A stretch of DNA of 64,000 nucleotides from Pseudisothecium myosuroides (Eukaryota; Streptophyta; Bryopsida; Hypnales; Lembophyllaceae): the NCBI GenBank assembly GCA_951799445.1, contig OX637295.1, positions 14,880,001 to 14,944,000 on the forward strand, written 5' to 3'. A model generated the notes under the pieces. That model had not been told where the DNA came from, ran no database searches, and saw nothing but the letters and a program-made list of their open reading frames with translations. The translations under genes and the position numbers were made by a program. Positions 37,131 to 48,700 of this stretch are shown here, one piece after another. Numbering within the stretch: the stretch's first letter is position 1; each line of letters starts with the position of its first letter.

Positions 37131-37952
37131 TACGATAGTCTTAGAGGTTCATGGAAGGAACATAGGGGTTCCCCTTTTTACGTAGTTAGGGACATTAGAA
37201 ATGACGCCAACTACCCAGTCTACCCTCGACATAGGATAGATAGTTAGGGAGTTAAAATTTTACCATTACCCCTGAGCATTGCAGTTACCTTGTGAGTTAC
37301 TACATACATTCTAATTATTCACTGCCATCCACGATACTTAGGAAACGTTAGCAAAAAAGATCCATTGCTTGGAAGGCACAGTGGACCGCGCTCACATCAC
37401 CCCCATATATTAAAAAATGTGGATAAAGGCATAGAACCTGGTCAGTGTTCGCTCTATTACCAAGGGTGGGTAATCTAGCGCCCACAGGCGGTTGGTGGCG
37501 ACTTGTCCATCGCAGGAGTACTAGGGATGTTGATTTTGTCGGGGTCTATTGTGGTGAGGCGCGTGTTGAAGTTTTTTGGCGACGTTCTGGACGCGGTCAT
37601 TGCGAAGCAATTGGAGGTCGCTGATGATGAGTGTTGCTCAATTTGTGCAAGAGTTGGAGCTCGACTCGGGTGTGCAGATACAATTGTTCCACCTAAGGGA
37701 GATGCAGATCGATTACGAAGCAGTGCGCAAGGAGCTGTAGCATCGAAGGACAAATTTTATGCCGTGAAGCGGGGTTGCATGCCCGGGTTGTATTTCTCGT
37801 GGGCTAATTGTTCCCGGAAGGTGATTGGTTTCCGTGGAGCGGAGCATAAGTGATTTCGAACACTAGAGGAGGCAGAAGATTATCTCTTCGGATCTATGGT
37901 TCTATAGAAGGTTTGTAGTGTTACTTTTGGCAGAGTTTGAGAGACTGTTTTG

Positions 37953-40900
37953 TTAGGATTGTCTCAAGGCAGCTATAGTTTGGAGACCCAAAGAAGTTCT
38001 GTGTTGTTGGAACTTCAATTTTCCTAGAGGTTTTGTCAATGTATCCGCTGGTTGGTCATTTGTGTTAATATACTTCAGTTTAATTTCCCCCCTAAAACTC
38101 TTTCACGGATGAAGTGGTAATGTATCTCAACATGTTTTGATCTGGCATTGAAAACTGGATTATGTGAGAGTTTTATCGCACCTTGATTGTCGCAATGCAG
38201 TAGAATAGTGGAATTTGTTTTCGAGGGAGAAATGGTTGGTTGGAGCTCCTGAAGCAATCGATTTAACCATACAGCCTCCTGAGCTCCATTGCTGAGCTCT
38301 CAGTATTTGGACTTTGTAGATGATCGTGATACTGTTAGTTGCCTCTTGCTTTGCCAAGTAATTGTTCCACCTGCCATTTTGAACAAATAAGCACCCATCG
38401 ATCTTCGTGTCTCAGGACAGGAGCCCCAATCGACGTCTATGAAGCTTGCAACGGTGGTGGGAGCATCAGCGTGATACTGGATGCCGAGATCCAGGGTCCC
38501 CTGGACGTATCGGAGAAGGTGCTTCACAGCTTCCAAATGTGTTACTTGTGGATAAGCTATATAACTTGACAGTCTGCTAACAGCATAGGCTATATCAGGC
38601 CTGGTAACTGTAAGGAAAATTAATTTTCCTACAAGGTAGCAATAATATATAGAATTGGTATAAGGAGATCCCATGTCTGTAATCAAGATTTGTCCTTCTG
38701 GTAGTGGAGTGGATGTAGATTTGCAGCCCGACATGCCGAATTCTTCAAGAATGGACTTTGCGTAATCCCGCTGGTGAAGTAGTATTCCAAGGATTGTCTA
38801 CTCAAAGGTGATCCCTAGGTAACGCCGTATCTTCCCAAGATCAGTCATTACAAATTCTGTATGTAAGAAATTCTTGAGCCAGCAGATGAGTTTGTCACAG
38901 CTTCTGGTGATAAATAGATCGTCAACGTAAATCATAAGGATAAGTGTCTCTCCATCTCTGTGCATGTAGTACAAGTTACCTTCGAATGTGCTACAATGAA
39001 GACCTATGCGACGAAGTGCGGCATCGATGCGATCATACCATGTACGTGTGGGCTTTGTTTTAACCCATAAAATGATTTGTTTAGTTTGCAAACTAATTTT
39101 TCGTGGCCGCGGGCATGAAAACCAGGTGGCTGTCCCATGAATACGCGTTCTTTCAACAAGCCATGAAGGAATGCGGTGCGAACATCCATGTGATGGATGT
39201 TCCACCGTTTGGCGGCCGTAAGGGTGATGGCCGTGTGAAGCGTAGCCCACTTTATAACAGGGGCAAAAGTTTCATGGAAGTCGATGCTGGGGCGCTGTTC
39301 GAAACTGCGGGCAACGAGACGGGCTTTCTTGACTAGGGATTTTCCATCTATGCCAGGGTTCAACTTGAATACCCATTTATAAGTGCTTGCTCGTTTGCCT
39401 AGAGGGAGTGGTTCTAGATCCCAAGTTTTGTTTTGCCAAATTGAGTCCATCTCCTTCTACATTGCACTCCTCCATCCAGGATCTTGTGATGCTTGTTTGA
39501 ATTTAACATTCGCAATGTCGGGATCTGCAGGTGTCGCTTGTGGAGAGTCAACTGAATCCGGAGAGGTGACCGAGGTGAGCAAGCACACTTCAAAGTAATC
39601 AGTAGACACGTAGAGATCATAGCCTTCTAAACGAATGTTTTGGCGGCGTGGATGCTGGGAACGTCTCGGATTTGGGTAAACATGTCGAACTGGGATAGGT
39701 TCTGGTTTGGGAGAAGGTACTGAGGTTGTGTCTGGCGGGACTACTGATGAGAGTGGAGTGGTCGGGGTATCTAGGTCAACAGGGAGTGAAACTAAGGTTT
39801 CGGGATTGGGGAATGTGACTAACAGGGTGGGCTGGTTGGGATTGAGGGAAGTATCGGGTTGTTTTGAACTAAGTTTAGGTCGAGAGAGCAGGTTATTTAA
39901 GAACGATGGGTCGGCTAGGGGTTTTGTGGTTTCACTGATTTTTGGATCTAAGTTGTCTTCGTCAAATCTTACATTGCGACTGATAAGGATCTAGCGAGTC
40001 TGTGGATTGTAGCATCTATATGCTTTGCTCTGTTTGTCATAACCTATTAGGAGTGTAATGGTGGCTTTGGGGTCAAATTTTTGTCGTTTCCGATCGGGAA
40101 TGTGGCGGTAGGCTACACAGCCGATGACCCAAAGATGTGAGAGGTTGGGCTTCATGCCAATAAATGCCTCTTCAGGGGTTTTCAGTTTCAGGGCTTTTGC
40201 GGGAGAACAATTTTGGAGATAATTCACCGTTCTAGCTATTTCTTCCTAGAGAGATTTTGGGAGTTTTGTACCTGTAATTATGCTTTGGATTCCCTCTAAT
40301 AGGCTTTGATTCTTGCATTCAGCAAGACCATTCTGATGTGGCGAGTACCCTGTTGTTAGCTGTCGATGGATCCCTTGGACTTGGCATTAGGTGACAAAGG
40401 CTTGAGACAGGTATTCCCCTCCGCGATCACTACGTAGGTTCTCGATGCGGTGAGTAGGAGTCTCTACCAAAGTACAAAACTGTTTAACATAGTCTAGGGT
40501 TTGAGATTTTTCGGACAGAAAATAGAGCCACGTCTTGCGAGAAAAATCGTCTATGAAAGTAAGAATATATCGATTGCTTGTTCTAGAATTAATGGGCATC
40601 GGTCCACAGATATCACTATGCACTAATTGCAGGGGTCTTGTAGTATGAGTGGTGTGCTGCTTAGGAATGCTGTCTTGAGGCAATTTTCCAAGCATACAAG
40701 AAGCACAAACATGCTTTAGTAAAGGTATGGCAGGGACACCAGCCACTAATTGTCTTGTTGTCATATGATAGAGACTTTGATAGTTAATGTGCCCAATTCT
40801 TCTGTGCCATAGATGTATATCGGCAGTCTTGATCCGGAAGGGAACTGTTGAAGGCGCTTGGGTGATTGGTAAGTTGTGGGATGATGGTGCAGGCGTGGGA

Positions 40901-41580
40901 GCAACGTCAGTGGAGTTTGATAAGGATCCTGGAATCCGTTGCTGAGCTGAGACTAAGTTGAGATAGCCAAAACCGCTATCAATGCGATATAGGTTATTTC
41001 TGGGATCCCTTGTACCCTAGAGAAATGTCTGCTGGTGATGGATCTTGTCATAAATCAAGCATCATTGGGCTTCAAACAATACTTTGTATTCAATGTTAGT
41101 GAGTTTCCCTACAGATAGTAGGTTTGTTCTGACTCCAAGTACGTACAAAACTTTGTGTATCTCTTTTATTTCTCCAGTTGAAGTGGTGGTCGTTACAGTT
41201 CCTTGACTTGCAACAGGCATAATCTGGCCTCCTGCCATTCTAACTTTTGGAATGATAGATGCTATAGTGTTGCTAAGCAACTGGAGGTATCCAGTGACAT
41301 GCGAGGAGGCGCCGGAATCTAAGAACCAGTCTTCTTCTACGTTATCAACTACGCAGGCATTGATGACTTCGATCGGTGGTTCGGATTCGTCTCCGAAGGC
41401 GTTGATGCAATCTTGTATATGTTGCGATGCAAGTTCGGAGTACTGATCGTCGTTGTAGTATTGATCGGGGTCATCATCAGTGACTTGAGCTAAGTTGACT
41501 TGCGGTGACTGTTGGGAGCGACTTCGTTTGATGCTGGTAAGTTGAAGCTGGAGAGTTTTGATTTGTTCTTCTACTGTGAT
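37953..41580 (-). pseudogene. Copia pol pseudogene (protease, integrase, reverse transcriptase, RNase H)
   Basis: Reading along the minus strand: the protease active site DSGA at 41,308-41,319; an integrase segment with HSDICGP, DDFSRKTW, SDRGGEYLS and YSPHQNG between about 40,760 and 40,300; reverse transcriptase with WVFKLNPG, TFAPV and MDVRTAFLHG from about 39,450; YVDD at 38,919-38,930; RNase H with VDWGSCP, HCDNQGAIKL and the copia tail QPADTLTKPLG; and a TAA stop at 37,955-37,953. Nonsense codons break the integrase twice. Frameshifts occur in the reverse transcriptase near 39,050-39,250 and at least twice in RNase H, where a short insertion near 38,300 also disrupts the frame. The element cannot make active enzymes. 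Confidence 0.9.
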
Positions 41581-43526
41581 TTGATCGCAATCTCGAGCAT
41601 AGTGGCTGGGTTTGCCACATTTGTGGCAGACAATAGGACGTCGATTTTGAACTTGTGCTTCGGTGTTCTGGCGTTGAGGCTGAGGCTGAGTGTACTTAGT
41701 CGTAGGGTTGTACTGTTGCCCTCGACCTTGTGGATTCCGGCCGCGAGTCGAGTTATACCCGCCTCATGTGTTGTATCCGCGCCTAGTCCTGATCATGTTC
41801 AGCTCTTCCGTGTCTTCACGCCGTTTGTCAAATTTCCGACCTAGTTTTTCTTGAAGTAACAGACCTTCTAATTCAAGGAAACATGAAACACGTTCGCGCC
41901 CCTTCTGGATTTGGCGGAAGGTTGACTAGCTTCTCGGTAGACTGTTTAAGGTAAGATCGACTAGGTCCTCATTGGGGATACTAATACCTAAGTTGGCAAG
42001 CTGTGTAACTAATAAGTTGATCTCCTGGAGATGCTCTGCGATCTCTTTCCCTTCGGCTAAACATAGTGAATAAAACTGCTCTTTGAGTGATAATTGCCTA
42101 GACGAGCTACGGACGTCACACATGTGTCTAAGTCTGTGCCAAATGGCATAAGGGTCTATCAAATGAATAATGCTGAGTAGTATGGAGGCTCGTACCAATG
42201 ACGTGATGATTCTGCCTGCGCAAGATTTGAGTTCATTGTCTCATCCAGTGCTGTTGTGTGCAGGCGGTACTATTGTGGGCGGTGCCGTTGTGGTAGTCTC
42301 GATCTCTCCTGTTGAAGATGCCTCCGCTCTTGCAGTTGTTGTGGCGGCGCTAGTGGTCAACGTAGCGACTTGATCTCCAGCACTTGTGTTGTTGATCTCC
42401 GGTTCGATGAAGCGCCACAAGCCTTCTTGCATGAGGATCATCCGAACCTTGTAACTCCATATAACGTAGTTTGATGGGCCTACACTACAAGAAAAAACAG
42501 GGTTCGAACCAACATGAAAATGAATTGATATGTGTTGGTTAGGACGTCTTGATTCGGACAATAATCAAGACAACTATGCTGATTAATTTTGTGATTTGGT
42601 CAAATTTTTATTATTCAAAAATCAACCACGTAGATTGCCACATGGGCAAAAACCACCACAAGCAAGTCTGCCACGTTAGCAGACATGCCACGTAGATAGG
42701 ACTATAAAATTTAATTAACACTTAGTTTTATAAAATTTAGTATTATATTCAAAGTAGTTCATTATATACTTGACAATTGAACTTTGAGTGTCACTTAATT
42801 TGGTGTGAAGAGAGAGGAAAAGACAAGCTACTTATACAAGAGGGGCGGTAGGAGGTAGAACAAACCATATGGGATATGTAATTAGGATGAGTAGGAGCTC
42901 AACCACTCATAGCTAAGTCAAACCTAGGAATTGTGCTTAAAGTAGAATTTCAGACCCCATTTAGGCATAGTAGAATAACTTTTTTCAAAAAACTTTGAAC
43001 TAAGAAAATGTGGGAAATCAAACCAAATTTCATCTCCAAAAATCCGTTTGACATTTTGAGCCTCCAATCAAAATTTATGGAAAATTTTAGAGAAGAAGTT
43101 TTAAATTGTCAAAGAAAATGTTCCTTAAATCTTCTTCTCTAAAATTTGTCCATAACTTTTGATTGGAGGCTCAAAATGTCAAACGGATTTTTGGAGATAA
43201 AATTTGGTTTGATTTCCTACATTTTCTTAGTTCAAAGTTTTTTGAAAAAAATTATTCTACTATGCTTAAATGAGGTCTGAATATCTACTTAGAGTATGTT
43301 TAAAGGATTGCCGAATTAACTAAGCAAATTTTGTTTTTGGTCACAATCAACACATGTTTGTTGATTGCTACTTTTGTCAAAAAATGCAATGACCGGATTA
43401 ACACATGAAATTCCATTTTTTGCACAATCAACACAAATCAATTCATCTTGTGTTGATTAGGGCCCCCTTTTCTTGTAGTGCTATAAGCTTCATAGATTCA
43501 AGTATGTCTCTAACGTTGGGGTCCAT
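41581..43526 (-). pseudogene. Copia gag pseudogene, interrupted by a CACTA element
   Basis: The start codon is at 43,526-43,524 on the minus strand, about 180 bp after the primer-binding site. After some 15 codons the frame is interrupted by the CACTA element (42,483-43,480) and resumes at 42,479 with the typical copia gag segment SNYVIWSYKVRM. A UBN2-like region follows (LKEQFYSLCLAEG, LLVTQLANLG), then the CCHC zinc knuckle CHKCGKPSHYARDC at 41,587-41,628. Stops and frameshifts lie between about 42,240 and 41,700. An apparent N-terminus in the 106-codon ORF at 42,241-42,561 comes from the CACTA end, not from gag. Confidence 0.85.
42483..43480. mobile_element. Non-autonomous CACTA (En/Spm) element, 998 bp
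   Basis: The termini CACTACAAGAAAA and TTTTCTTGTAGTG are the classic CACTA ends, and CTA is duplicated on both sides (42,480-42,482 and 43,481-43,483). Outer arms share further words such as ATGAATTGAT and GTGTTG. The central part (about 42,940-43,290) is a long palindrome with arms of roughly 160 bp and a short loop, so a transcript would form a long double-stranded hairpin. No transposase ORF is present. It is inserted in the coding start of the copia gag. Confidence 0.92.
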
Positions 43527-43692
43527 GCTGTTCTAAGTGATGACCTACTGATCTCACGGCGCTACAGTGCCGAGCTCTAATCTTGATGGCGCTACAATGC
43601 CGAAGTGTTTGCCTGACTGATGAATCTTTAGCACTATGCTTCTACTCTAGTACTAACCTCTCTAAGTGCTACGACTATAAGAGTCTTACTGT

Positions 43693-43705
43693 CGTTTTGA
43701 TACCA
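43693..43705 (-). other. Primer-binding site of the copia element
   Basis: TGGTATCAAAACG directly follows the 5' LTR end (CCACA) on the minus strand. It matches the initiator-methionine tRNA complement TGGTATCAGAGC, used by most plant copia elements, at 10 of 12 positions. Confidence 0.8.
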
Positions 43706-43873
43706 TGTGGAAAAGCTGCAATCTTGCAAGCTAGTGAACGAAGCTTTACTTCAGGAAATGAACAGTGAGGAAGGACCTCAATATATACAATTAACTAAAC
43801 CTAATTAGCTACTAGATGAACGGCATCCAAGGATGAAACCCTAAAAACCTAACGATTTCCTATGATACCAACA
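43706..43873 (-). repeat. 5' LTR of the copia element, 168 bp
   Basis: It runs TGTTGGTATCATAGGAAA to TTTTCCACA on the minus strand, with TG...CA ends. It aligns end to end with the 3' LTR and preserves the empty site of the MITE found there. The length is at the short end for plant copia LTRs. Confidence 0.88.
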
Positions 43874-43905
43874 CCATCTATTTTCTAGCTCATGTATGCT
43901 TAGCA

Positions 43906-44103
43906 ATGGTCTTTGTTAAACCTGAGGATTTCAAATAGAAGGTGAAGTTGGTACCTAGTCACAGAGGACAAAGTAATGTGTTGGTTTGGTGTCTTGATCC
44001 TAATGGGGATCAAGGACCTACCCAACAAAAAGCTAAACTAGCTACCAAATATTTTTTATGCTTGCCTACTTATGAAAGCATGTATGTCAAGACACTGCTT
44101 TGA
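43906..44103 (+). pseudogene. Unrecognised coding-like remnant
   Basis: A plus-strand frame of 66 codons, broken only by one TAG at 43,936-43,938, has a protein-like composition (LVPSHRGQSNVLVWCLDPNG). I do not recognise a family. It adjoins the outer edge of the copia 5' LTR, so it may be part of an older element or gene in which copia inserted. It could equally be chance. Confidence 0.2.
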
Positions 44104-44822
44104 GGATATTGTTGGATGAGTCCATTTTGTACATAATACCACACTTCCAACAGAGGGGGCTGTTGGATATGATAAGATTGATAAAACTAGGTGGTTGCTT
44201 TAGGCTTTCGTTAAAACATCCCAAGTTTTGTACAATTTGGAATGCATATTCATCGTTGATAAAATCATGGTTGTATGTAAAGATGGATATTGTGGCATAA
44301 AACAATGCACTAAGGGATCAAAATATGGGCTCTAGGGTGATTGCAAGAAAGACTTGCCGTTTTTGTTCCATTTTGGCCTATTTTCGGCTAGTACTCCCAA
44401 TACTATGATCTTTTGAAAAATAATTTTTAAAAATAAAATAAAATAAGGATAATTAGTATAAAACTAAAATGATCATATCACCAAAATTTTATAACTAAAC
44501 AAATCTAGGTCAAAAGTTATACACAAAATAGAGTGAGCTGAAATTTTAAAGAAAATAGACACTTTGACATTTTAATTTGTAAAAAATAGTAAAAAGATTT
44601 ATAAAGAAACTAAAATTTGTCCATTTGGAAGTACTTCATGGGAAAAATATTTCACTTAAAAAGATGATCTTGAAACCATCTTCAATATTCAAAATTTGTG
44701 CAAAAGGGAGCCCTATTTTCAGGAATGTGGAGGACATAAAATAATACATTTTTAGATGCCCCTTGATAGGAACATATCTACCTTCTGTAGAAATAGACCA
44801 CCAAAACTTTAGCTCTAGTTCA
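44104..44822. other. Intergenic stretch
   Basis: No gene or repeat family recognised; strongly AT-rich after about 44,400. Confidence 0.4.
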
Positions 44823-45766
44823 TTAACCCCTAAAGGACCGGACTGCGTTTTTTGGCCATATAGAAATTTTGGGCAGGTCCGTGTGACTAGAGATTTCCAT
44901 ATTTTAAGCTGAAATTTTAATAGAAGGTGGGCGCGAGGAATATCTTTCATATGCACCAAATTTCAGGACATTTGGAAATAGGAGTCAAAAGTTATGGCAA
45001 AATATGTTACTTTTTTTCGTAACTGGGCAGTCCGGGCAGCAAGAAAAATTTGGCAAAAATTTGATTTTTCTTTTTTTAATATTATTTTTCTTGTAGATTA
45101 TATTTTTGTCTATTTGGAAAGCTTTGATTCATTTCATTTGGATTTTTTATGAGAAAGTTATGGACATTCTTGTTTTTCGGGCAGTTAGAGCATCTTCTTG
45201 AAAAAAATAACTTGTAAAATTCATTTCTAAATGCTATTTTTGCAATTTAAAAAAAAAAAAAAATTCTCATGGTTTAATTTACTTTCTAGAACAATCTCAC
45301 CATTGGGATTAGTGTATTTTAATTCCATCTAAAATATATTAATGTTTTAGATTTTCCTTCTATCTCGTACCTACTTCTACTTAATAATTTTTTTAGGAAT
45401 GATAATTAAGTTTTTTTGAATATTATTTTTTTTCCTAGACTCTCAACTCAATTCTCCACTATAAAGATTTGAAGCACAAAACTCTGTAGTGCAAAAATTT
45501 TAAGTGAAAAATGTTTAAAGTCAAAAAATCTAGTCCCGCAATGTGCTGAAATACTTGTTTTTTCCACTTTAAACGCAGATTTCTTGCAATCTGAGCGGTC
45601 AAAAATTCTGAAATTTTTTCCACACATTCTCATATTAGTTAGGTATAAGATCCTACGGTTAGATGTGAAAAAAAAACATTTTTCATTTTTTTTTACTCCT
45701 TGCTATAGAAATGGCAGTTTTGATGGTTTTTTGGCAGAAAAAAGGCCTAGGGCCTTTAGGGGTTAA
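44823..45766 (-). mobile_element. TTAA-bounded element, copy F, second subfamily
   Basis: It starts TTAACCCCTAAAGGACCGG and ends CCTTTAGGGGTTAA, 944 bp, oriented like C and E. Its right half (GATCCTACGGTTAGATGTG, TTGTTTTTCGGGCAGTTAG) is closest to copy C, whereas its left portion (ATAGAAATTTTGGGCAGG, GTGTGACTAGAGATTT) is closest to D and E. It may therefore be an intermediate form or a gene-conversion mosaic of the two subfamilies. Confidence 0.8.
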
Positions 45767-48700
45767 TTTAGGATACTCCATAGTACTGAAAACCTCTAAA
45801 ATTGAAAATTTGACAAATTAATTAAAATGACTTTTAAAGACAAAATGATTTCTTAAAATTTTAAAAAATATGAAATATGATTACACTCAAGATAACCATC
45901 TCTAGTAAGAATTTCAAGTTCATATGAGTTGTGCTTCAAAAGTTACTGCAAAGGAATATTTTGGTATTTCCCCTATGACAAATAACCAGTACCCCTATTT
46001 CTTGCAACGACCCTCTACTCCTTTCTCAAAGCCCCTACATCTTGAGCGTGCTAATGTATCTAAGAGAATCAAGGAAGTGATTAGAAGGTGATACCGTGGG
46101 CAAAGATGTGGTATTCCAAGCTGTGAATGGCCTTGAAGGACATGAGCAATAATTGTAACTAATAATTTTTGCATGAGCAGTAAGCTCTACTTCAAGTTGA
46201 ATTAGAGGGACACAAATACAGTGAAAAAGGGATCTAAAGGGTTTCCAAGCTCACTAGCCTCGTCCCTTATAGCCAATAAGCCTCTACAAAGAACCATTGT
46301 AGCAAGAATACGTAGGTCACATGAGCTTTGCGCCAGATGTCTTTTGGGTAGACTCACGTCATGTATGGCTACTGTGCACAACCACTCATCTGATAGCTTC
46401 TAACTATATTAGCACATTCGGTTTATGAATTGTTAAAAGGATAGCTCTTAAAAAGAAATCTAAAAAAGATTCCTAAATTTAAAAAAAACCCATCAAAACA
46501 ATTAAAACATCAAAAAATTTAAAACTCCTAAAAAAATTTCACGTTCCATTTCAATTCTGTTAACAAATCTTTTAACAAATCAAACTAAAGTTTTTGGTTG
46601 TGATTCTTAAATTATCTCAGAATAGGGTTGATGCCTGCATAAGAAGCACGGACTTCTTGTAAGAGGCCACATAAATCTCGCAAAGATAGTTAGAACTTAC
46701 GTAAAATAAACCATAGTTGTCGCCCGCAGAATGGAAAGTTGAACTATTATTTGTAAGTAACAAGTTTAAACTTAAGATTTGCATGTCATCTTGTAATTCC
46801 TTTCAGGATCTTTTAACAAATCAAACCTAAATTGATCAAATTCTTGATTATTAACTGTTAACTATCTCAAAGCAAGGAAATAAATTTTCAAATTATAGAA
46901 GTGAAATTAGAAGTTGAACAAAACTAATGGATGAAGTTTGATAAATCGTCTAGTGATAAAACTTCATCCATAGATAACTTTGTATATAAATCTAAAAATA
47001 ATAATTGAATAGAAGTAATTCAATTCCTTAGGAAAAGATAAATGTTAAGTTAGAAACTTTGAAGATAGTCAAGGAAGAAACTTAGATTTAGAATCTCAAA
47101 ATAAAAGATTAGATAAGTCTAGGACTAAATTAAAATTTTAAAAATACTCAAAACCTTTGGAGATATAGAAAGATGAAGTTTGTGATGAAGAATGAATGAA
47201 CTTAAGTAGGTTCTGTCCATCCAAGTCTAGATTTAGGATTTAGGTAGTAGATAATAGCATAAACCCTTAGCAAAAACTTCAAGTCAAATTGAAATTAGGA
47301 GTCAATAGAAAAATATGGATGAAGTTTAGAAGTGACCTTTGAAAGGCCAAACTTCATCCAATCATAACTTCCTTTAGGAGTGTTGGATTTTGATGAATTT
47401 TATGTTTTTAAAAATGACATGAATTGATTTTTGACTTAGGCTTAATAAATTTTGACTATGAATTCTTGCCCTAAAAATCACAGTGGCCTTAGCTAATTCA
47501 ACAATTTGACTTAAATTCATGTTTTATGTTATATTTTGTTGGTTTATCTTGCACATACATATCATTTAGGCACTTTAAAAAGAAGAATTGCTTGGAAAGC
47601 TGAACGGACAACGCCTAGGCACCCAATAGCATAAATTCTACATGAAAAACTAGAATCTGGTTGTGCATGTTTGAATACCAAAGGTGAGTATTGAAACACT
47701 CACATAATGCCCAAATTGGGGCCGCTTTCATCCAAATACGAAATAGATACGATACCGCTACTGCTAATTTTTTTTTAAATTACCACTTATGTGAAGCTTT
47801 AATCGTCGAATACAATTTGCAAAAAAATTCAAAAAATTCAGCTTCAAAAAGTCTAGATCCTGATCGTATTTACAACCTATGGTAGTTGTAGCTATAAGAC
47901 TCACAGCCTTTTAAAGGTTAAGATTGTTCATTTTGGATCCCATTTGAAATTCATTTGAATATTCAAAAGGATTGAATAGTAATGAGAAGGGTAAAATTTT
48001 ATAATTATGAATATGAGATTCAAGGAAGATCCATACATGAGGGTAGAAGGTTAAGTTTTTTTTGTGAAAGAATATTTCATTGCAATCTTATTAATGTTAT
48101 TTAATGCGTATTTAATAGATGATTTGATTAGTTTAAATTTTTCTTGCAATGGATAGAACATGTGTAGTGCTTCAAGCACTAGCTAGTTGCAAGAACTACA
48201 ATTGAAGTGGTTGGCTTTCTAGCCATAGTTTGTTGTGTTTTGTATAAGATTCTAGCATTTGTGGATTTTTAGGTTAACAAATTTATGGGAGTATCTATTG
48301 TTGTAAGATGTTGATTCTATAAATTAAATGGTATAGTTTTTTGTGGGGGTTTGGAGATCCATTACTGTGTGGTAGAATTTGTATATATAGTAGATCTAGG
48401 CAGAGTTTGGATATACATTTGTCATTATCTTAGTTAGGATATGGATAAGCCACGAGGAGGTCATCAGAGTTTCTTGCATTCATTAAAGTCAAGCATATGG
48501 AGTTTGTATGTAAAATGAATATTTTTTATATTTTTTGTATAACTTTACTATGTCTTGGGATATGAAATGTTTTAATATGTAACTTAGTACACCATAGTTG
48601 TATAAGTATCCATGTGTTTATTTGGTTAGGTTGTAGAGTAGGCAAGTGGTGTTTGGATATTCAATTGACCAAAATAAGTGTTTTTGTTCCTGATCCATGT

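Larger units (their letters stand above)
32566..37486. mobile_element. Solo LTR, 4.9 kb, of a second LTR retrotransposon
   Basis: The unit starts TGTGAGCTCCC and ends AGCGCCCACA, giving TGTG...CACA termini, and is flanked on both sides by GGCGG (32,561-32,565 and 37,487-37,491). A TATATAA box at 33,857 on the plus strand is followed by a pyrimidine-rich leader, as expected of an LTR promoter, so the LTR probably reads on the plus strand. No gag or pol is present, so it is a solo LTR left by LTR-LTR recombination. LTRs of 4-5 kb are known from Tat/Ogre-type Ty3-gypsy elements, but the superfamily is inference. Left and right host sequences join as one continuous copia segment. Confidence 0.75.
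31998..43873 (-). mobile_element. Degenerate Ty1-copia retrotransposon with three nested insertions
   Basis: The element reads on the minus strand: 5' LTR (43,706-43,873), primer-binding site, gag, protease, integrase, reverse transcriptase, RNase H, polypurine tract and 3' LTR (31,998-32,448). Integrase before reverse transcriptase defines the copia order. Its apparent length of 11.9 kb is inflated by a CACTA element, a 4.9-kb solo LTR and a MITE, leaving roughly 5.7 kb of copia sequence. The two LTRs differ at about 16 of 168 aligned positions by eye, mostly transitions, plus a short duplication in the 3' LTR, so the insertion is old. The flanking pentamers are CATTC and CCATC, not a clean duplication. 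Confidence 0.9.

Noticed and set aside
37503..37853. 116-codon plus-strand ORF
   Set aside because: It is antisense to the copia element in a GC-rich part of its 3' region and resembles nothing known. It is more likely a shadow frame.
42241..42561. 106-codon ORF taken as an independent protein
   Set aside because: Its first part is the end of the CACTA element and the rest is copia gag. It is a chance fusion across the insertion junction.
31993..43878. Target-site duplication for the copia element
   Set aside because: The flanking pentamers CATTC and CCATC match at only three of five positions, so I do not claim a preserved duplication.
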